From NCBI RefSeq assembly GCF_006494425.1, contig NZ_VHIV01000002.1, forward strand, positions 1,116,001-1,180,000: a DNA stretch of 64,000 nt, given 5' to 3'. The translations under genes were made by a program, and so were the position numbers. Positions 33,493 through 42,235 of this stretch are shown here, piece after piece; positions within the stretch are counted from its first letter, which is position 1; the number at the start of each line of letters is the position of its first letter. The notes below the pieces were generated by a model, which did not search any database, was not told the origin of the DNA, and saw only the letters and a list, made by a program, of their open reading frames with translations. The DNA comes from Bacillus dicomae. GTDB taxonomy: Bacteria; Bacillota; Bacilli; Bacillales; Bacillaceae_G.

Positions 33493-34647
33493 ATGGTGAT
33501 TAAATTCAATAACTTTGAAGAAAAGAAATTAGCATTTGCGAAAGCAACGCAGGAAGGTACAGCAGAAGAACAAACAGTAGCATTAAACTCCATGATTGAA
33601 GCACTTGCTACAGATGTAAGAGCAGATATTTTAAATCAAGTAAATGAATCTATGGTAGATCGTTCTATTATGCAATCTCGTGGAGCCAATGTACTAACAA
33701 GTGAAGAAATGAAATACTTTAATGCAGTTGTGGAAGAAGGCGGATTTAAGTCTACTGAAACTTTACCTAAAACAACACAAGAGAGAATTTTTGATGATTT
33801 AGTTCAAGGTCATCCGTTGCTAGAACATATCGGTTTAGAGAATTTAGGAGCCGTAACAGAGTTTATTTATGGAGATCCAGAGGGTGCAGCTGTATGGGGA
33901 CCGTTATTTGGTGATATTAAAGGGCAATTAAATGCTACATTCCGAAAAGAATCAATTACTCAACTGAAATTAACAGCATTTATTCCGTTAGCAAATGATA
34001 TGTTGAAGCTTGGTCCAGTATGGGTGGAGCGATATGTTCGTACTATGATTACAGAAGCAATGTCAGTAGGTTTAGAGCGTGGTTTTGTAGCTGGTACGGG
34101 TAAAAATGAACCTATTGGATTATTAAAAGACCCTAGCGGAAGTGTCACGAATGGAGTATATCCAGATAAAAAAGTTGCTGGAACTTTAACTTTTGAGCCT
34201 GGTCGTAAAACAATTAATGAATTAAAAGGCGTGGTCAAATTATTGGCTAAAAAATTAAACCCTGATGGTAAGACAGATGCAGATCGACCAAAAAATATTG
34301 CTGGTAAAGTAGTTATGGTAACAAATCCATTCGATACTTTTGACATTCAAGCAAATGCTACAATTCAAAATGCGGCAGGTGTATATGTAACGAGCTTACC
34401 TTTTAATCCAATCCCAACAGAATCTGTATTTGTACCTCAAGGACAAGTGGTGTTCTTTGTTAAAGGGGAATACATTGCAGCGATGGGTGGAACGGAGCCA
34501 ATTCAAAAGTATAATGAAACACTCGCTTTAGAAGATGCAACACTTTATATCGCCAAACAATATGCTACTGGTAAACCAAAGGATAAATACACTTCACAAG
34601 TTTACACATTGAAACTTGAAGAAGTAACCCCACCGACACAAGGGTGA
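33493..34647 (+). CDS. Major capsid protein, HK97 gp5 family
   Basis: 384 aa, ATG 33493 after TTAGGAGG. N-terminal about 60-100 helical residues form the delta/scaffold domain, expected to be removed by the upstream protease; then the HK97 fold (for example TLPKTTQERIFDDLV, FRKESITQLKLTAFIPLA). Most abundant virion protein. Confidence 0.94.
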   Translation: MVIKFNNFEEKKLAFAKATQEGTAEEQTVALNSMIEALATDVRADILNQVNESMVDRSIMQSRGANVLTSEEMKYFNAVVEEGGFKSTETLPKTTQERIFDDLVQGHPLLEHIGLENLGAVTEFIYGDPEGAAVWGPLFGDIKGQLNATFRKESITQLKLTAFIPLANDMLKLGPVWVERYVRTMITEAMSVGLERGFVAGTGKNEPIGLLKDPSGSVTNGVYPDKKVAGTLTFEPGRKTINELKGVVKLLAKKLNPDGKTDADRPKNIAGKVVMVTNPFDTFDIQANATIQNAAGVYVTSLPFNPIPTESVFVPQGQVVFFVKGEYIAAMGGTEPIQKYNETLALEDATLYIAKQYATGKPKDKYTSQVYTLKLEEVTPPTQG

Positions 34648-34652
34648 TGTGA

Positions 34653-34946
34653 ATGGATACAGTAATTTCAAATGAAATATTACAGCAATTCAAAGATAGG
34701 ATGCACTTAGGTGATGATGAAGATGATAACCTAAGACGCATCCTTTTTGCATCCAATAAAGCTTTAATAAAAGATTGTGGAGCATATGACATAAACGAAG
34801 ATGAGACGTTCAAAGAATTAGTTTTTGAGCGTTCTCGTTATGTTTATAATGATGCGCTTGAGTATTTTACTAAGAATTTTTTAACCGAAATTAATAGTTT
34901 TGGTATTGCAAAAGCTTTAGAAGAAATTAAATTGGACGGTGATTAA
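34653..34946 (+). CDS. Head-tail connector, gp6-like
   Basis: 97 aa, ATG 34653, GGGTGATGTG upstream. Four-helix connector pattern with QFKDRMHLGDDEDDNLRRIL at the start and a FVERSRYVYNDALEYF-like central helix. Usually follows the capsid gene and forms the adaptor ring below the portal. Confidence 0.83.
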   Translation: MDTVISNEILQQFKDRMHLGDDEDDNLRRILFASNKALIKDCGAYDINEDETFKELVFERSRYVYNDALEYFTKNFLTEINSFGIAKALEEIKLDGD

Positions 34947-34947
34947 T

Positions 34948-35301
34948 ATGCGTCCTTTTCAGTACAAGAAACCATTGAATACAGGTGATTGTAGGAATCG
35001 AATTATCATTGAACAACCTGAAGTAATAAAAGATGAATTGAATCAAGAAGTTGAAACAGGTAATTGGCAAGAAGTTAAAAAAGCATGGGCGATGATAAAA
35101 ACGGTAAAAGGATCGGAATACATTGAAGCTTCAGCTTCACAGTCTACACGAATTTATCGGTTTGTAATTCCTTATACAACAGGTATTACAGAATTAATGC
35201 AAATCAATATGAAAGGTCGTATCTTTGATATTATTGAACCGCCAATGAATGATGATGAAATGTATCAAACATTGACCATTATCGCAAAGGAGCATGTTTA
35301 A
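34948..35301 (+). CDS. Head-closure/stopper protein
   Basis: 117 aa from ATG 34948 (MRPFQYKKPLNTGD); the upstream GTG 34939 is also in frame. Beta-barrel pattern of SPP1 gp16-like proteins (RNRIIIEQPEVIKDELNQEV, TTGITELMQINMKGRIFDI). Seals the capsid after packaging. Confidence 0.83.
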   Translation: MRPFQYKKPLNTGDCRNRIIIEQPEVIKDELNQEVETGNWQEVKKAWAMIKTVKGSEYIEASASQSTRIYRFVIPYTTGITELMQINMKGRIFDIIEPPMNDDEMYQTLTIIAKEHV

Positions 35302-35302
35302 T

Positions 35303-35644
35303 ATGAACGATTTTGCGAGCGAACTTGCTAGAGAATTACAGAGATATGCGAATGTTGTGGAAGAAGAATTACTAACAGCGCAAGAAGAAGTTGCTGATGT
35401 TGCTGTAAGTAAATTAAGACAAAGTGGCCCTAAAAAAACAGGTGCTTATCGTAAAGGATGGCGTAAGAAAAAAGAAGGTAATAGTGTTGTCGTCCATAAT
35501 ACAAAAGGACAACTAACGCATCTGTTGGAAAATGGTCATGCAAAGGCTGGTGGTGGACGTGTTCCGGCTCAAGTGCATATTCGTCCGGTTGAAGAGTATG
35601 TAATTAATGAATTACCAAGACGGGTTGAAAGGGCGCTAGAATAA
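35303..35644 (+). CDS. HK97 gp10-like tail-joining protein
   Basis: 113 aa from ATG 35303, 10 nt after GGAG; ATG 35294 is only 1 nt from it. Pattern PKKTGAYRKGWRKKKEG then HLLENGHAKAGGGRVPAQ is diagnostic of the gp10 family. Overlaps the next gene by TAATG. Confidence 0.88.
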   Translation: MNDFASELARELQRYANVVEEELLTAQEEVADVAVSKLRQSGPKKTGAYRKGWRKKKEGNSVVVHNTKGQLTHLLENGHAKAGGGRVPAQVHIRPVEEYVINELPRRVERALE

Positions 35645-35973
35645 TGACATTAGGTGAACTAACAAAAATTCTTGAAGCTACAGGTTATCCTGTGGCTTAT
35701 TCGCATTTCATAGCAACGCCAGGTAAGCCAGTACCAGCGCCACCTTATATTTGTATCCTTGTGGATGGATCAGCAAATTTAATGGCTGATAACAAGGTTT
35801 ATCATAAGATAGACGATGCAAATATTGAGCTTTACACAACTAAAAAAGATTTAGTTGCAGAAGCCAAACTTGAAAAAGTCCTAGACGATCATGAGATTCC
35901 TTATGACTCGTATGGGACTTTTATTGAATCTGAAAAAATGTATCAAAAAATATACGAAACGAGGTTGATATAA
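35644..35973 (+). CDS. Tail terminator/minor tail protein
   Basis: 109 aa, ATG 35644. The segment APPYICILVDGSANLMADNKVY and position between gp10 and the tail-tube gene fit the tail-terminator class. One base separates it from the tube gene. Confidence 0.75.
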   Translation: MTLGELTKILEATGYPVAYSHFIATPGKPVPAPPYICILVDGSANLMADNKVYHKIDDANIELYTTKKDLVAEAKLEKVLDDHEIPYDSYGTFIESEKMYQKIYETRLI

Positions 35974-36561
35974 ATGAATGAAAACAAAGTAGCCTTTGGT
36001 CTGAAAAACGTCCACTATGCACTTTATGACATTAAAGATGGTGTAGTTACCTTTAGTACACCGATTCGATTACCAGGTGCAGTTGAATTAACGTTTGATC
36101 CACGAGGGGATTTAATTGAATTTTACGCTGATGACATGCTTTACTATGCAGCAAGTAATAACCAAGGTTATGATGGAACGCTATCCATTGCGACTATTCC
36201 AGAACAATTTGCAATCGATGCATTAGGAGAGGAATTAGACGAAGAAGATGGCGTGTTAAACGAATTAGCTGACGCGAAAGGAAAACCATTTGCGTTGTTA
36301 TTCGAATTTGACGGAGATGTACGAGCGACACGACACGTAATGTTTAACTGTGCAGCGAGTCGTCCAACACTTGCATCTAAAACGAAAACTAATTCAGCAG
36401 AGCCAAATACAAATGAGCTTAAATTTGTATCAAGCCCTATTGATATTAATGGAAAACGTATGGTTAAAACGAAAACTACAACTAAATCAAAACAAGAAAT
36501 TTATGATAATTGGTACAAAAAAGTTTATACAAAAGTACCAGCATTACCAAAAGGAGCGTAA
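35974..36561 (+). CDS. Major tail protein, phi13-type
   Basis: 195 aa, ATG 35974. Sequence KVAFGLKNVHYALYDIKDG and FSTPIRLPGAVELTFDPRGD is typical of phi13-family tube proteins of Gram-positive siphoviruses. Forms the tail tube around the tape measure. Confidence 0.9.
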   Translation: MNENKVAFGLKNVHYALYDIKDGVVTFSTPIRLPGAVELTFDPRGDLIEFYADDMLYYAASNNQGYDGTLSIATIPEQFAIDALGEELDEEDGVLNELADAKGKPFALLFEFDGDVRATRHVMFNCAASRPTLASKTKTNSAEPNTNELKFVSSPIDINGKRMVKTKTTTKSKQEIYDNWYKKVYTKVPALPKGA

Positions 36562-36567
36562 TAGCAA

Positions 36568-36924
36568 ATGGAAAAGACAATTACAATAGACGGAAAACAA
36601 GTCAGATTAAAAAGTACAGCGGCAACAGTTAAAAAGTATAAAGCACAATTTAGACGTGATTTATTTGCAGATATGTTCAAATTAGGAGTTATTGCTCCTT
36701 CAAATCCTCAAGCTAGCGCTACTATTGATTTAGCAAATGCAGATTTAAGTAAAGTAGATTTTGAGGTTGTTTATGATCTAGTTTGGCTATATGCGAAAGC
36801 GGCAAATCCAGAAATTGCTGATCCAATTACATGGTTAGACGATTTTGATGAGTTCCCTATCTCTGAGATTCTTCCAGAAATTATGGACATGATTCAAAGT
36901 ACGATGGGTGCAAAAAAAAAATAA
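36568..36924 (+). CDS. Tail assembly chaperone gpG
   Basis: 118 aa, ATG 36568 after AAAGGAGCG. Helical protein that ends on a run of Lys codons: GCA AAA AAA AAA TAA. The A10 run is the slippery site for the gpGT product. Coats the tape measure during tail assembly. Confidence 0.88.
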   Translation: MEKTITIDGKQVRLKSTAATVKKYKAQFRRDLFADMFKLGVIAPSNPQASATIDLANADLSKVDFEVVYDLVWLYAKAANPEIADPITWLDDFDEFPISEILPEIMDMIQSTMGAKKK

Positions 36925-37139
36925 AGAAAAGTAATGGAGAGAAAGGGACTTTCAGTGATGAAGAATTAACCACTGATACGTTCCTTGCTCTTTGTTATAA
37001 AGCGAAACTAACAAGTTGGGATTTAGAAGATATGACAATTGGTGATTGCTTTGACTACATTGCTGAATTCGCCGAAATGGAGAATCCGGACAAAGAAAAA
37101 GTTAGAAAAGCAAATCAAAAAGACTTCGATTCATTCTAA
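36568..37139 (+). CDS. gpGT fusion by -1 ribosomal frameshift
   Basis: At A10 (36912-36921) a -1 slip continues in the frame ending at 37139 and adds about 76 residues: IKKSNGEKGTFSDEE..., LTSWDLEDMTIGDCFDYIAEF. This extension is open throughout, has no start codon with RBS, and matches the T-domain pattern of phage tail chaperones. The rule G then GT before the tape measure is widely conserved in siphoviruses. Confidence 0.83.
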
Positions 37140-37154
37140 GAAAGGGGTGAGAAA

Positions 37155-38363
37155 ATGGCAGGAAGAATTAAAGGTATTACGATTGAAATTGGTGGTGAAA
37201 CTACAGGTCTTCAAAATGCTTTAAAAGACGTAAATAAACGTAGTAATGATTTAACAAAAGAGTTGAAAGATGTTGAACGGTTACTAAAGTTTGATCCTGG
37301 TAATGTGGAAGCATTAGCGCAAAAACAACAGTTACTCACACAACAAATAGAAAATACAACGCAGAAATTAGATAAATTAAAGGCAGCGGAACAACAAGTA
37401 CAAGCCCAATTTCAAAACGGTAAAATTTCTGAAGAACAATATCGTGCTTTTAGGCGTGAGATTGAATTTACAGAAGGGTCTCTTAATGGACTGAAAAATA
37501 AGCTTGGAAACATGAAGGCTGAACAAGATAATGTAGCGAGTTCCACAAGGCAATTAGAAACATTGTTTAGCGCAACTGGGAAAAGTGTTGATGATTTTGC
37601 AGGAGCATTAGGGAATCGTCTTGTGAATGCAATTAAAAGCGGAACAGCAACAAGTAGACAATTAGACCAAGCCATTGGTCTTATTGGTCGTGAGGCGTTA
37701 GGAGCGGAAGGTGACATTGAAAAATTACAGCGAGCGCTACGATCTGTAGATTCTGGTAATTCTATTCAACAAGTACGAAATGAATTAAGGGACTTACAGC
37801 AAGAAGCTGGTAGAACCGAGAAGAAATTTGAGGGGTTAAAAATAGGATTAGAAAATGTCATCGGTGGAATGGCAGCAGGTGGCGGAATTGCAGCCGCTAT
37901 TGAAAAATCGATGGATATGTCAAAGCTACAAACAAAGATTGATATCGCTTTTGATGTTCCAGAGTCATCGAAAAAATCAGTTGAAGAAGCTATAAGAGGT
38001 ATTTCCGCTTATGGATTAGATGCTGAGGAATCTCTTGCAGGTGTACGAAGACAATGGGCTTTAAATAAAGGCGTAAGTGATGAAGCGAATGCAGCAATCG
38101 TAAAAGGTGCAGCGGCAATTGCTCAATCTTATGAAGGAATAGATTTTACTGAACTAATACAAGAAACAAATGAAATTGGAAATGAGTTAGGAATTTCGCA
38201 AGATGGCGCTCTTGGTATGGCTGATGCTTTACTTAGAATAGGATTTCCACCAGAACAATTAGATATTATCGCCGAATATGGTGGGCAACTGACACGAGCG
38301 GGATATAGCGCTGAAGAAGTACAGGCAATTATGGAAGCTGGTGTTGATACAGGAACCTGGAAT
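37155..38363 (+). CDS. Tape measure protein, exon 1
   Basis: 403 codons from ATG 37155 after AAGGGGTGAG. Long coiled-coil N-terminus (NALKDVNKRSNDLTKELKDV, KQQLLTQQIENTTQKLDKL) followed by a glycine/alanine-rich segment. The frame runs into an intron: TGGAAT at 38358-38363 is the 5' splice junction, and the TAG right after it belongs to the intron. Joined to 38624-38872 and 40020-42194 it gives one 1210-residue protein, a usual tape-measure length. Confidence 0.92.
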
Positions 38364-38623
38364 TAGATTATAGTTCCCTTGTATGGCGACATACAATGAA
38401 AAACTCCTTTAATTCAGTGAAACTCTCAAATGAGACAATACTGAGCGAAGCCTTTTAGTTAAGGAACGTGCAACGACTAGTCGAAAGACGTAGGGTGTAA
38501 GCAAATGACACTCGAAATGGGGAGCAACTCAAGTAGTTGAAGATATAGTCTAATCTATGCGGTGACGTATAGCAGTTCATAAGAGAACGGGCGTGACGTT
38601 GCGAATCACGTTGAATATAAATG
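38364..38623 (+). other. Group I intron 1 in the tape measure gene (no ORF)
   Basis: 260 nt. P1 forms between exon GGAAU and intron GUUCC (38373-38377), with the U-G pair at the splice site; the intron ends in G 38623. Core elements are visible: GTGCAACGACTA and AAGATATAGTC, whose GACTA/TAGTC pair as P7. Splicing joins AAT to ATT GAT in frame (Trp-Asn-Ile-Asp). No ORF inside. Confidence 0.9.
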
Positions 38624-38872
38624 ATTGATAATCTCTTAGACGGTTTGAAAGAAGGTCGTATCAAAGCGGCTGAATTCGGTCAAGGTGTCGATAAAGCTAT
38701 GACAGAAGCTCTTGAAGGTACAAAAATTTCAGCAGAACAAGTTGAGGTATGGGGGAAAGCTGTAGCTAACGGTGGTAAAGCAGGTTCAGCCGCTATGACT
38801 GAAATTGCACAGGCTTTATCAGAGGTTGATGATGAAACAAAACGTAATGAATTAGGTGTTAAATTTTTCGGT
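38624..38872 (+). CDS. Tape measure protein, exon 2
   Basis: 83 codons (IDNLLDGLKEGRIKAAEFGQ...GVKFFG) with no independent start or RBS; the ATG at 38621 is in the intron. Continues exon 1 in frame and ends at GGT 38872 before intron 2. Confidence 0.88.
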
Positions 38873-38937
38873 AGATGATAAATTGTGCCGAAGTAAAATC
38901 GTTCAAAAACGGTAGAAGCTAAGTGAAATACATTCAT

Positions 38938-38949
38938 ATATGTTATAAT
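38938..38949 (+). promoter_or_regulatory. Candidate internal promoter for the intron ORF
   Basis: Extended -10 TGTTATAAT upstream of the HNH ORF, inside intron 2. Intron endonucleases often have their own promoter. Confidence 0.5.
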
Positions 38950-39005
38950 GTGGAAATTGATGAGTCGTAAATTTTTAAAAGAGAAACAAGGAAAGGTTTA
39001 TTATT

Positions 39006-39785
39006 ATGTATAAATCTTGTAAAACATGTAATGAAACCAAACATATTAATGAATTTGTTAAGGACAAGAGTAAGAAAGATGGACACAGAAATAGATGTAA
39101 GTATTGTGAAAATCTAAAGAGAAGAAAGACACCATTAAAGCCCAAACCCAAAGACGGCCATAAATACTGTGCAAGTTGTGGAGAAGAAAAGCAGTTGAAC
39201 GAATTTAACATAAGGTTACAGGCAGGGAAACGCAAACATTGGAGTTATTGTAAGTCCTGTGAACGAAAAAGAGACAAACTAAAATACAATAAAGAATGTG
39301 GAATATGCAAGAAACGATATACGTCTGCAAATAAACATTCTAAAATTTGTTTTGATTGTCACATGGAACACAACTTTCGCACAGATAAAAATCCCAACAT
39401 CCTTTCTACATTGGATTTTAGCGGGGAAAATAATGGGATGTATGGAGTGCAAAGGTTTGGAGAAGATAACCCCAATTATAATCCTAACAAAACAAACGAA
39501 GACAGAGAGAGTGGACGTTTGATAGAAGGTTATGGTGTGTGGAGACGTAAAGTTTATGAAAGAGATAATTTCATATGCCAATGCTGCGGTTATAGCAAAG
39601 GTGGAACTTTAGTAGCTCATCATTTGGATGGATATAGCTGGTGTGTAGAAAAAAGAATCGATTTGGATAATGGTGTTACACTTTGTGATAATTGTCATAA
39701 CAAATTTCATTTGATATATGGTCTGAGAAATAATACAAGACAACAATTTATAACATTTAAAAGCAATCAAGAGTACTTATCATAA
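39006..39785 (+). CDS. HNH homing endonuclease in intron 2
   Basis: 259 aa, ATG 39006 after AAGGAAAGG. Three N-terminal Cys-pair modules (CKTCNETK, CKYCENLK, CASCGEEK, CKSCERK, CGICKKR) that look like zinc fingers, then an HNH domain at about 170-240: CQCCGYSKGG, LVAHHLDG, NGVTLCDNCHNKFH. A hairpin AGAGTACTTA/TAAGTGCTCT plus TTTTTT at 39770-39797 ends the ORF. Likely cleaves the intronless tape-measure allele to spread the intron. Confidence 0.88.
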   Translation: MYKSCKTCNETKHINEFVKDKSKKDGHRNRCKYCENLKRRKTPLKPKPKDGHKYCASCGEEKQLNEFNIRLQAGKRKHWSYCKSCERKRDKLKYNKECGICKKRYTSANKHSKICFDCHMEHNFRTDKNPNILSTLDFSGENNGMYGVQRFGEDNPNYNPNKTNEDRESGRLIEGYGVWRRKVYERDNFICQCCGYSKGGTLVAHHLDGYSWCVEKRIDLDNGVTLCDNCHNKFHLIYGLRNNTRQQFITFKSNQEYLS

Positions 39786-40019
39786 GTGCTCTTTTTTGTT
39801 GTAATTCATACGCCGATACCGTGGTAAAGCACATTTTAAAAGATGTGGCTCACCGTAACGCATAGGAGTTGAAACTGTATTACAGAATAAAATACTCCCA
39901 CGAGTGAACGACAACCCTATGGGTTGAAAATATATGCTGAACCGAGGATGAGTTAACATCCTATAATGCGGAGAAATCCCCGGAAGTAGAGGATAAAAAG
40001 CCTTTACGATAACAAAATG

Positions 40020-42194
40020 ACAATGTATGAGGATCAAGGGCAAAACATCATTAATACTTTGCTAGGTGCAAAAGAGAAAACAGTTGATTTTGGAAAACAA
40101 CAGGATAAATTGAATGATTCCATTAAGAAAATGGATGCAAACCCAGCAGTTAAATTCCAAAAAGCAATGCAAGATTTACAAATGGCTCTCAAACCTGTTC
40201 TTGGAGTTATAGCTGATGTTGTTGCTAAAATTGCGGATTGGATTTCTAATAATCCAAAGTTAGCAGCTACATTAGCAGCTATAGCAGTAGCTATAGGTGT
40301 AATTTCAGGAGCATTTATGGCTTTAGCGCCAATAGTTGTTGTCATATCGACCATAGGGGCAGCAATGATGGGATGGATAGCAGCAATCACTTTGATTGTA
40401 GCCGCTGTGGTTGCTTTAGGTGTAGTTATTTATAAAAATTGGGATTCTATCACGAAATGGACAATTGATACTTGGAATGCAATTGGAGATTTCTTAGTAG
40501 GAATATGGAAAGGTATAGCACAATGGGCGAGTGATACATGGAATAGTATTAGTGAATCCACATCATCCATATGGAATTCAATTAAAGAATATTTAATAGA
40601 GCTATGGAATGGAATCAGTGATTTATTAACTGGAACATGGAATACGATGGTTGAAAATACTACAGAAATATGGAGTTCAATTGCCGAATACTTAACCGGA
40701 GTTTGGAATGGTGTAATTGAGACATTATCAGCAGCTTGGAACAGTATTAAACAAACAACTTCTGAAGTGTGGACAGCGATTAGTGAGTTTTTCATTAACA
40801 CCTGGAATGGACTAGTTGCTTTTATAACTCCTGTACTACAAGGAATTGCTGATTTCTTTTCTATGATTTGGAATGGAATTTCAACAGTTATTCAAATCGT
40901 ATGGAATTTCATTACTCAATATTTACAAGCAATTTGGACAGCAATTCTATACTTTGCCACACCAATATTTGAAAGTATCAAGAATTATATTACTGAATGT
41001 TGGAATACGATTAGTTCTACTACAAGTTTTGTATGGGAAACGATTAAGAATTTCTTAGTTTCCTGTTGGAATGGGCTTGTAGCATTTGTTGTGCCGATTT
41101 TTGAACAAATTAAGTCTTGGATCATTGCAGTGTGGAATACAATTAGTACAACAACAGCGAATGTATGGAATGCAGTTAAGAATTTCTTGCAATCATGTTG
41201 GAACGGAATAGTTGCTTTTGTGGTACCAATTTTTAATTCAATAAAAGAATGGATTATAAATACATGGAACACGATTAGTTCTACTACAAGTGCAGTATGG
41301 AGCGCTGTAACAAACTACTTATCTAGTTTATGGAACTCAATGGTTTCAACAGCAAGGGCTATTTTTAATAACATTAAAGAGGCTATTTCAACAGTTTGGA
41401 ATATGATTAGTAGTGCAAGTGTCAGCGTATGGAATGGCATTAGATCTACTCTTGCAAGTATTTGGGAAGGGATTAGATATACAGCAGCATCAATATGGAG
41501 TGGATTGACAAATGCAATTATGACACCTGTAAACTGGGTAACGAGGGCTGTTATTGGCGCGTTCCAAGGTATGCAATCAGCTATACTCGCTGTGTGGGAT
41601 GGAATTAAAAGTGGTATAAAAGCAGCTATAAATGGACTTATTTATATGATAAATAAATTCATTTATGCATTTAATACACCAGCACAATTATTAAATAGAA
41701 TTCCTGGTGTGAGCGCTCCTACGATTCCGTATGTACCGATGCTTGCTAAAGGTGGAAAACCTGTAGGTGATGGTTCATTTATTACCGGAGAAGCCGGACC
41801 AGAATTATTTACTAAGAAAGGTAATTCAATTACGGTTACACCTTTATCATCAAAAGAAAAATCGCTTGGTATAACAGGGACAATGAATCAATTGATGGGG
41901 GATATGAGTCGAATGATGGCTAGTTCTATGAGTCAGTTGTCAGGTCTAAAGACTGTTATGAGTGGCGTATATGGAAATATGTCAGATAGTAGACAAGCTA
42001 TGACCAGCAGCGTTGCAAATCAAGTATTCAATTATTCTCCTGGATCATCCGATAATAGGGTAAGTCCAATGCAGGGTGGTGACTTAGTAGTAGAAGTTCC
42101 TGTTGTTTTAGATGGGCGAGATGTGGCACGCGGTACTTACCGCTATACAACTGAATATCAAGAAAGGGAGGCAAAAAGAAACGCAGACTTTTAG
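40020..42194 (+). CDS. Tape measure protein, exon 3
   Basis: 724 codons to TAA 42194. Begins TMYEDQGQNI, continuing exon 2. Two to three hydrophobic segments (AAIAVAIGVISGAFMALAPI, about 80-140), then about twenty degenerate 35-residue repeats with W-N-x-I/F (for example TWNAIGDFLVGIWKGI) and a glycine-rich end. The hydrophobic part is thought to enter the host membrane on DNA ejection. Confidence 0.92.
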   Translation, partial: TMYEDQGQNIINTLLGAKEKTVDFGKQQDKLNDSIKKMDANPAVKFQKAMQDLQMALKPVLGVIADVVAKIADWISNNPKLAATLAAIAVAIGVISGAFMALAPIVVVISTIGAAMMGWIAAITLIVAAVVALGVVIYKNWDSITKWTIDTWNAIGDFLVGIWKGIAQWASDTWNSISESTSSIWNSIKEYLIELWNGISDLLTGTWNTMVENTTEIWSSIAEYLTGVWNGVIETLSAAWNSIKQTTSEVWTAISEFFINTWNGLVAFITPVLQGIADFFSMIWNGISTVIQIVWNFITQYLQAIWTAILYFATPIFESIKNYITECWNTISSTTSFVWETIKNFLVSCWNGLVAFVVPIFEQIKSWIIAVWNTISTTTANVWNAVKNFLQSCWNGIVAFVVPIFNSIKEWIINTWNTISSTTSAVWSAVTNYLSSLWNSMVSTARAIFNNIKEAISTVWNMISSASVSVWNGIRSTLASIWEGIRYTAASIWSGLTNAIMTPVNWVTRAVIGAFQGMQSAILAVWDGIKSGIKAAINGLIYMINKFIYAFNTPAQLLNRIPGVSAPTIPYVPMLAKGGKPVGDGSFITGEAGPELFTKKGNSITVTPLSSKEKSLGITGTMNQLMGDMSRMMASSMSQLSGLKTVMSGVYGNMSDSRQAMTSSVANQVFNYSPGSSDNRVSPMQGGDLVVEVPVVLDGRDVARGTYRYTTEYQEREAKRNADF

Positions 42195-42235
42195 GTTTGG
42201 GTTTCTTTTATTTTATAAAGAAATGGGGTGTTAAA

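Larger units (their letters stand above)
38873..40019 (+). other. Group I intron 2 in the tape measure gene, with HNH ORF
   Basis: 1147 nt. P1 pairs exon UUCGGU with intron GCCGAA (38886-38891), U-G at the splice site; intron ends in G 40019. The 3' part has paired elements GCATA and TATGC (P7-like) within CACCGTAACGCATAGGAG and AAATATATGCTGAACC. The HNH ORF sits in a peripheral loop. Splicing gives FFG-TMYEDQG in frame. Confidence 0.87.

Noticed and set aside
38366-38880. Tape measure as pseudogene with nonsense mutations
   Set aside because: The apparent stops fall exactly inside group I introns with valid P1 pairing and the exons remain in frame.
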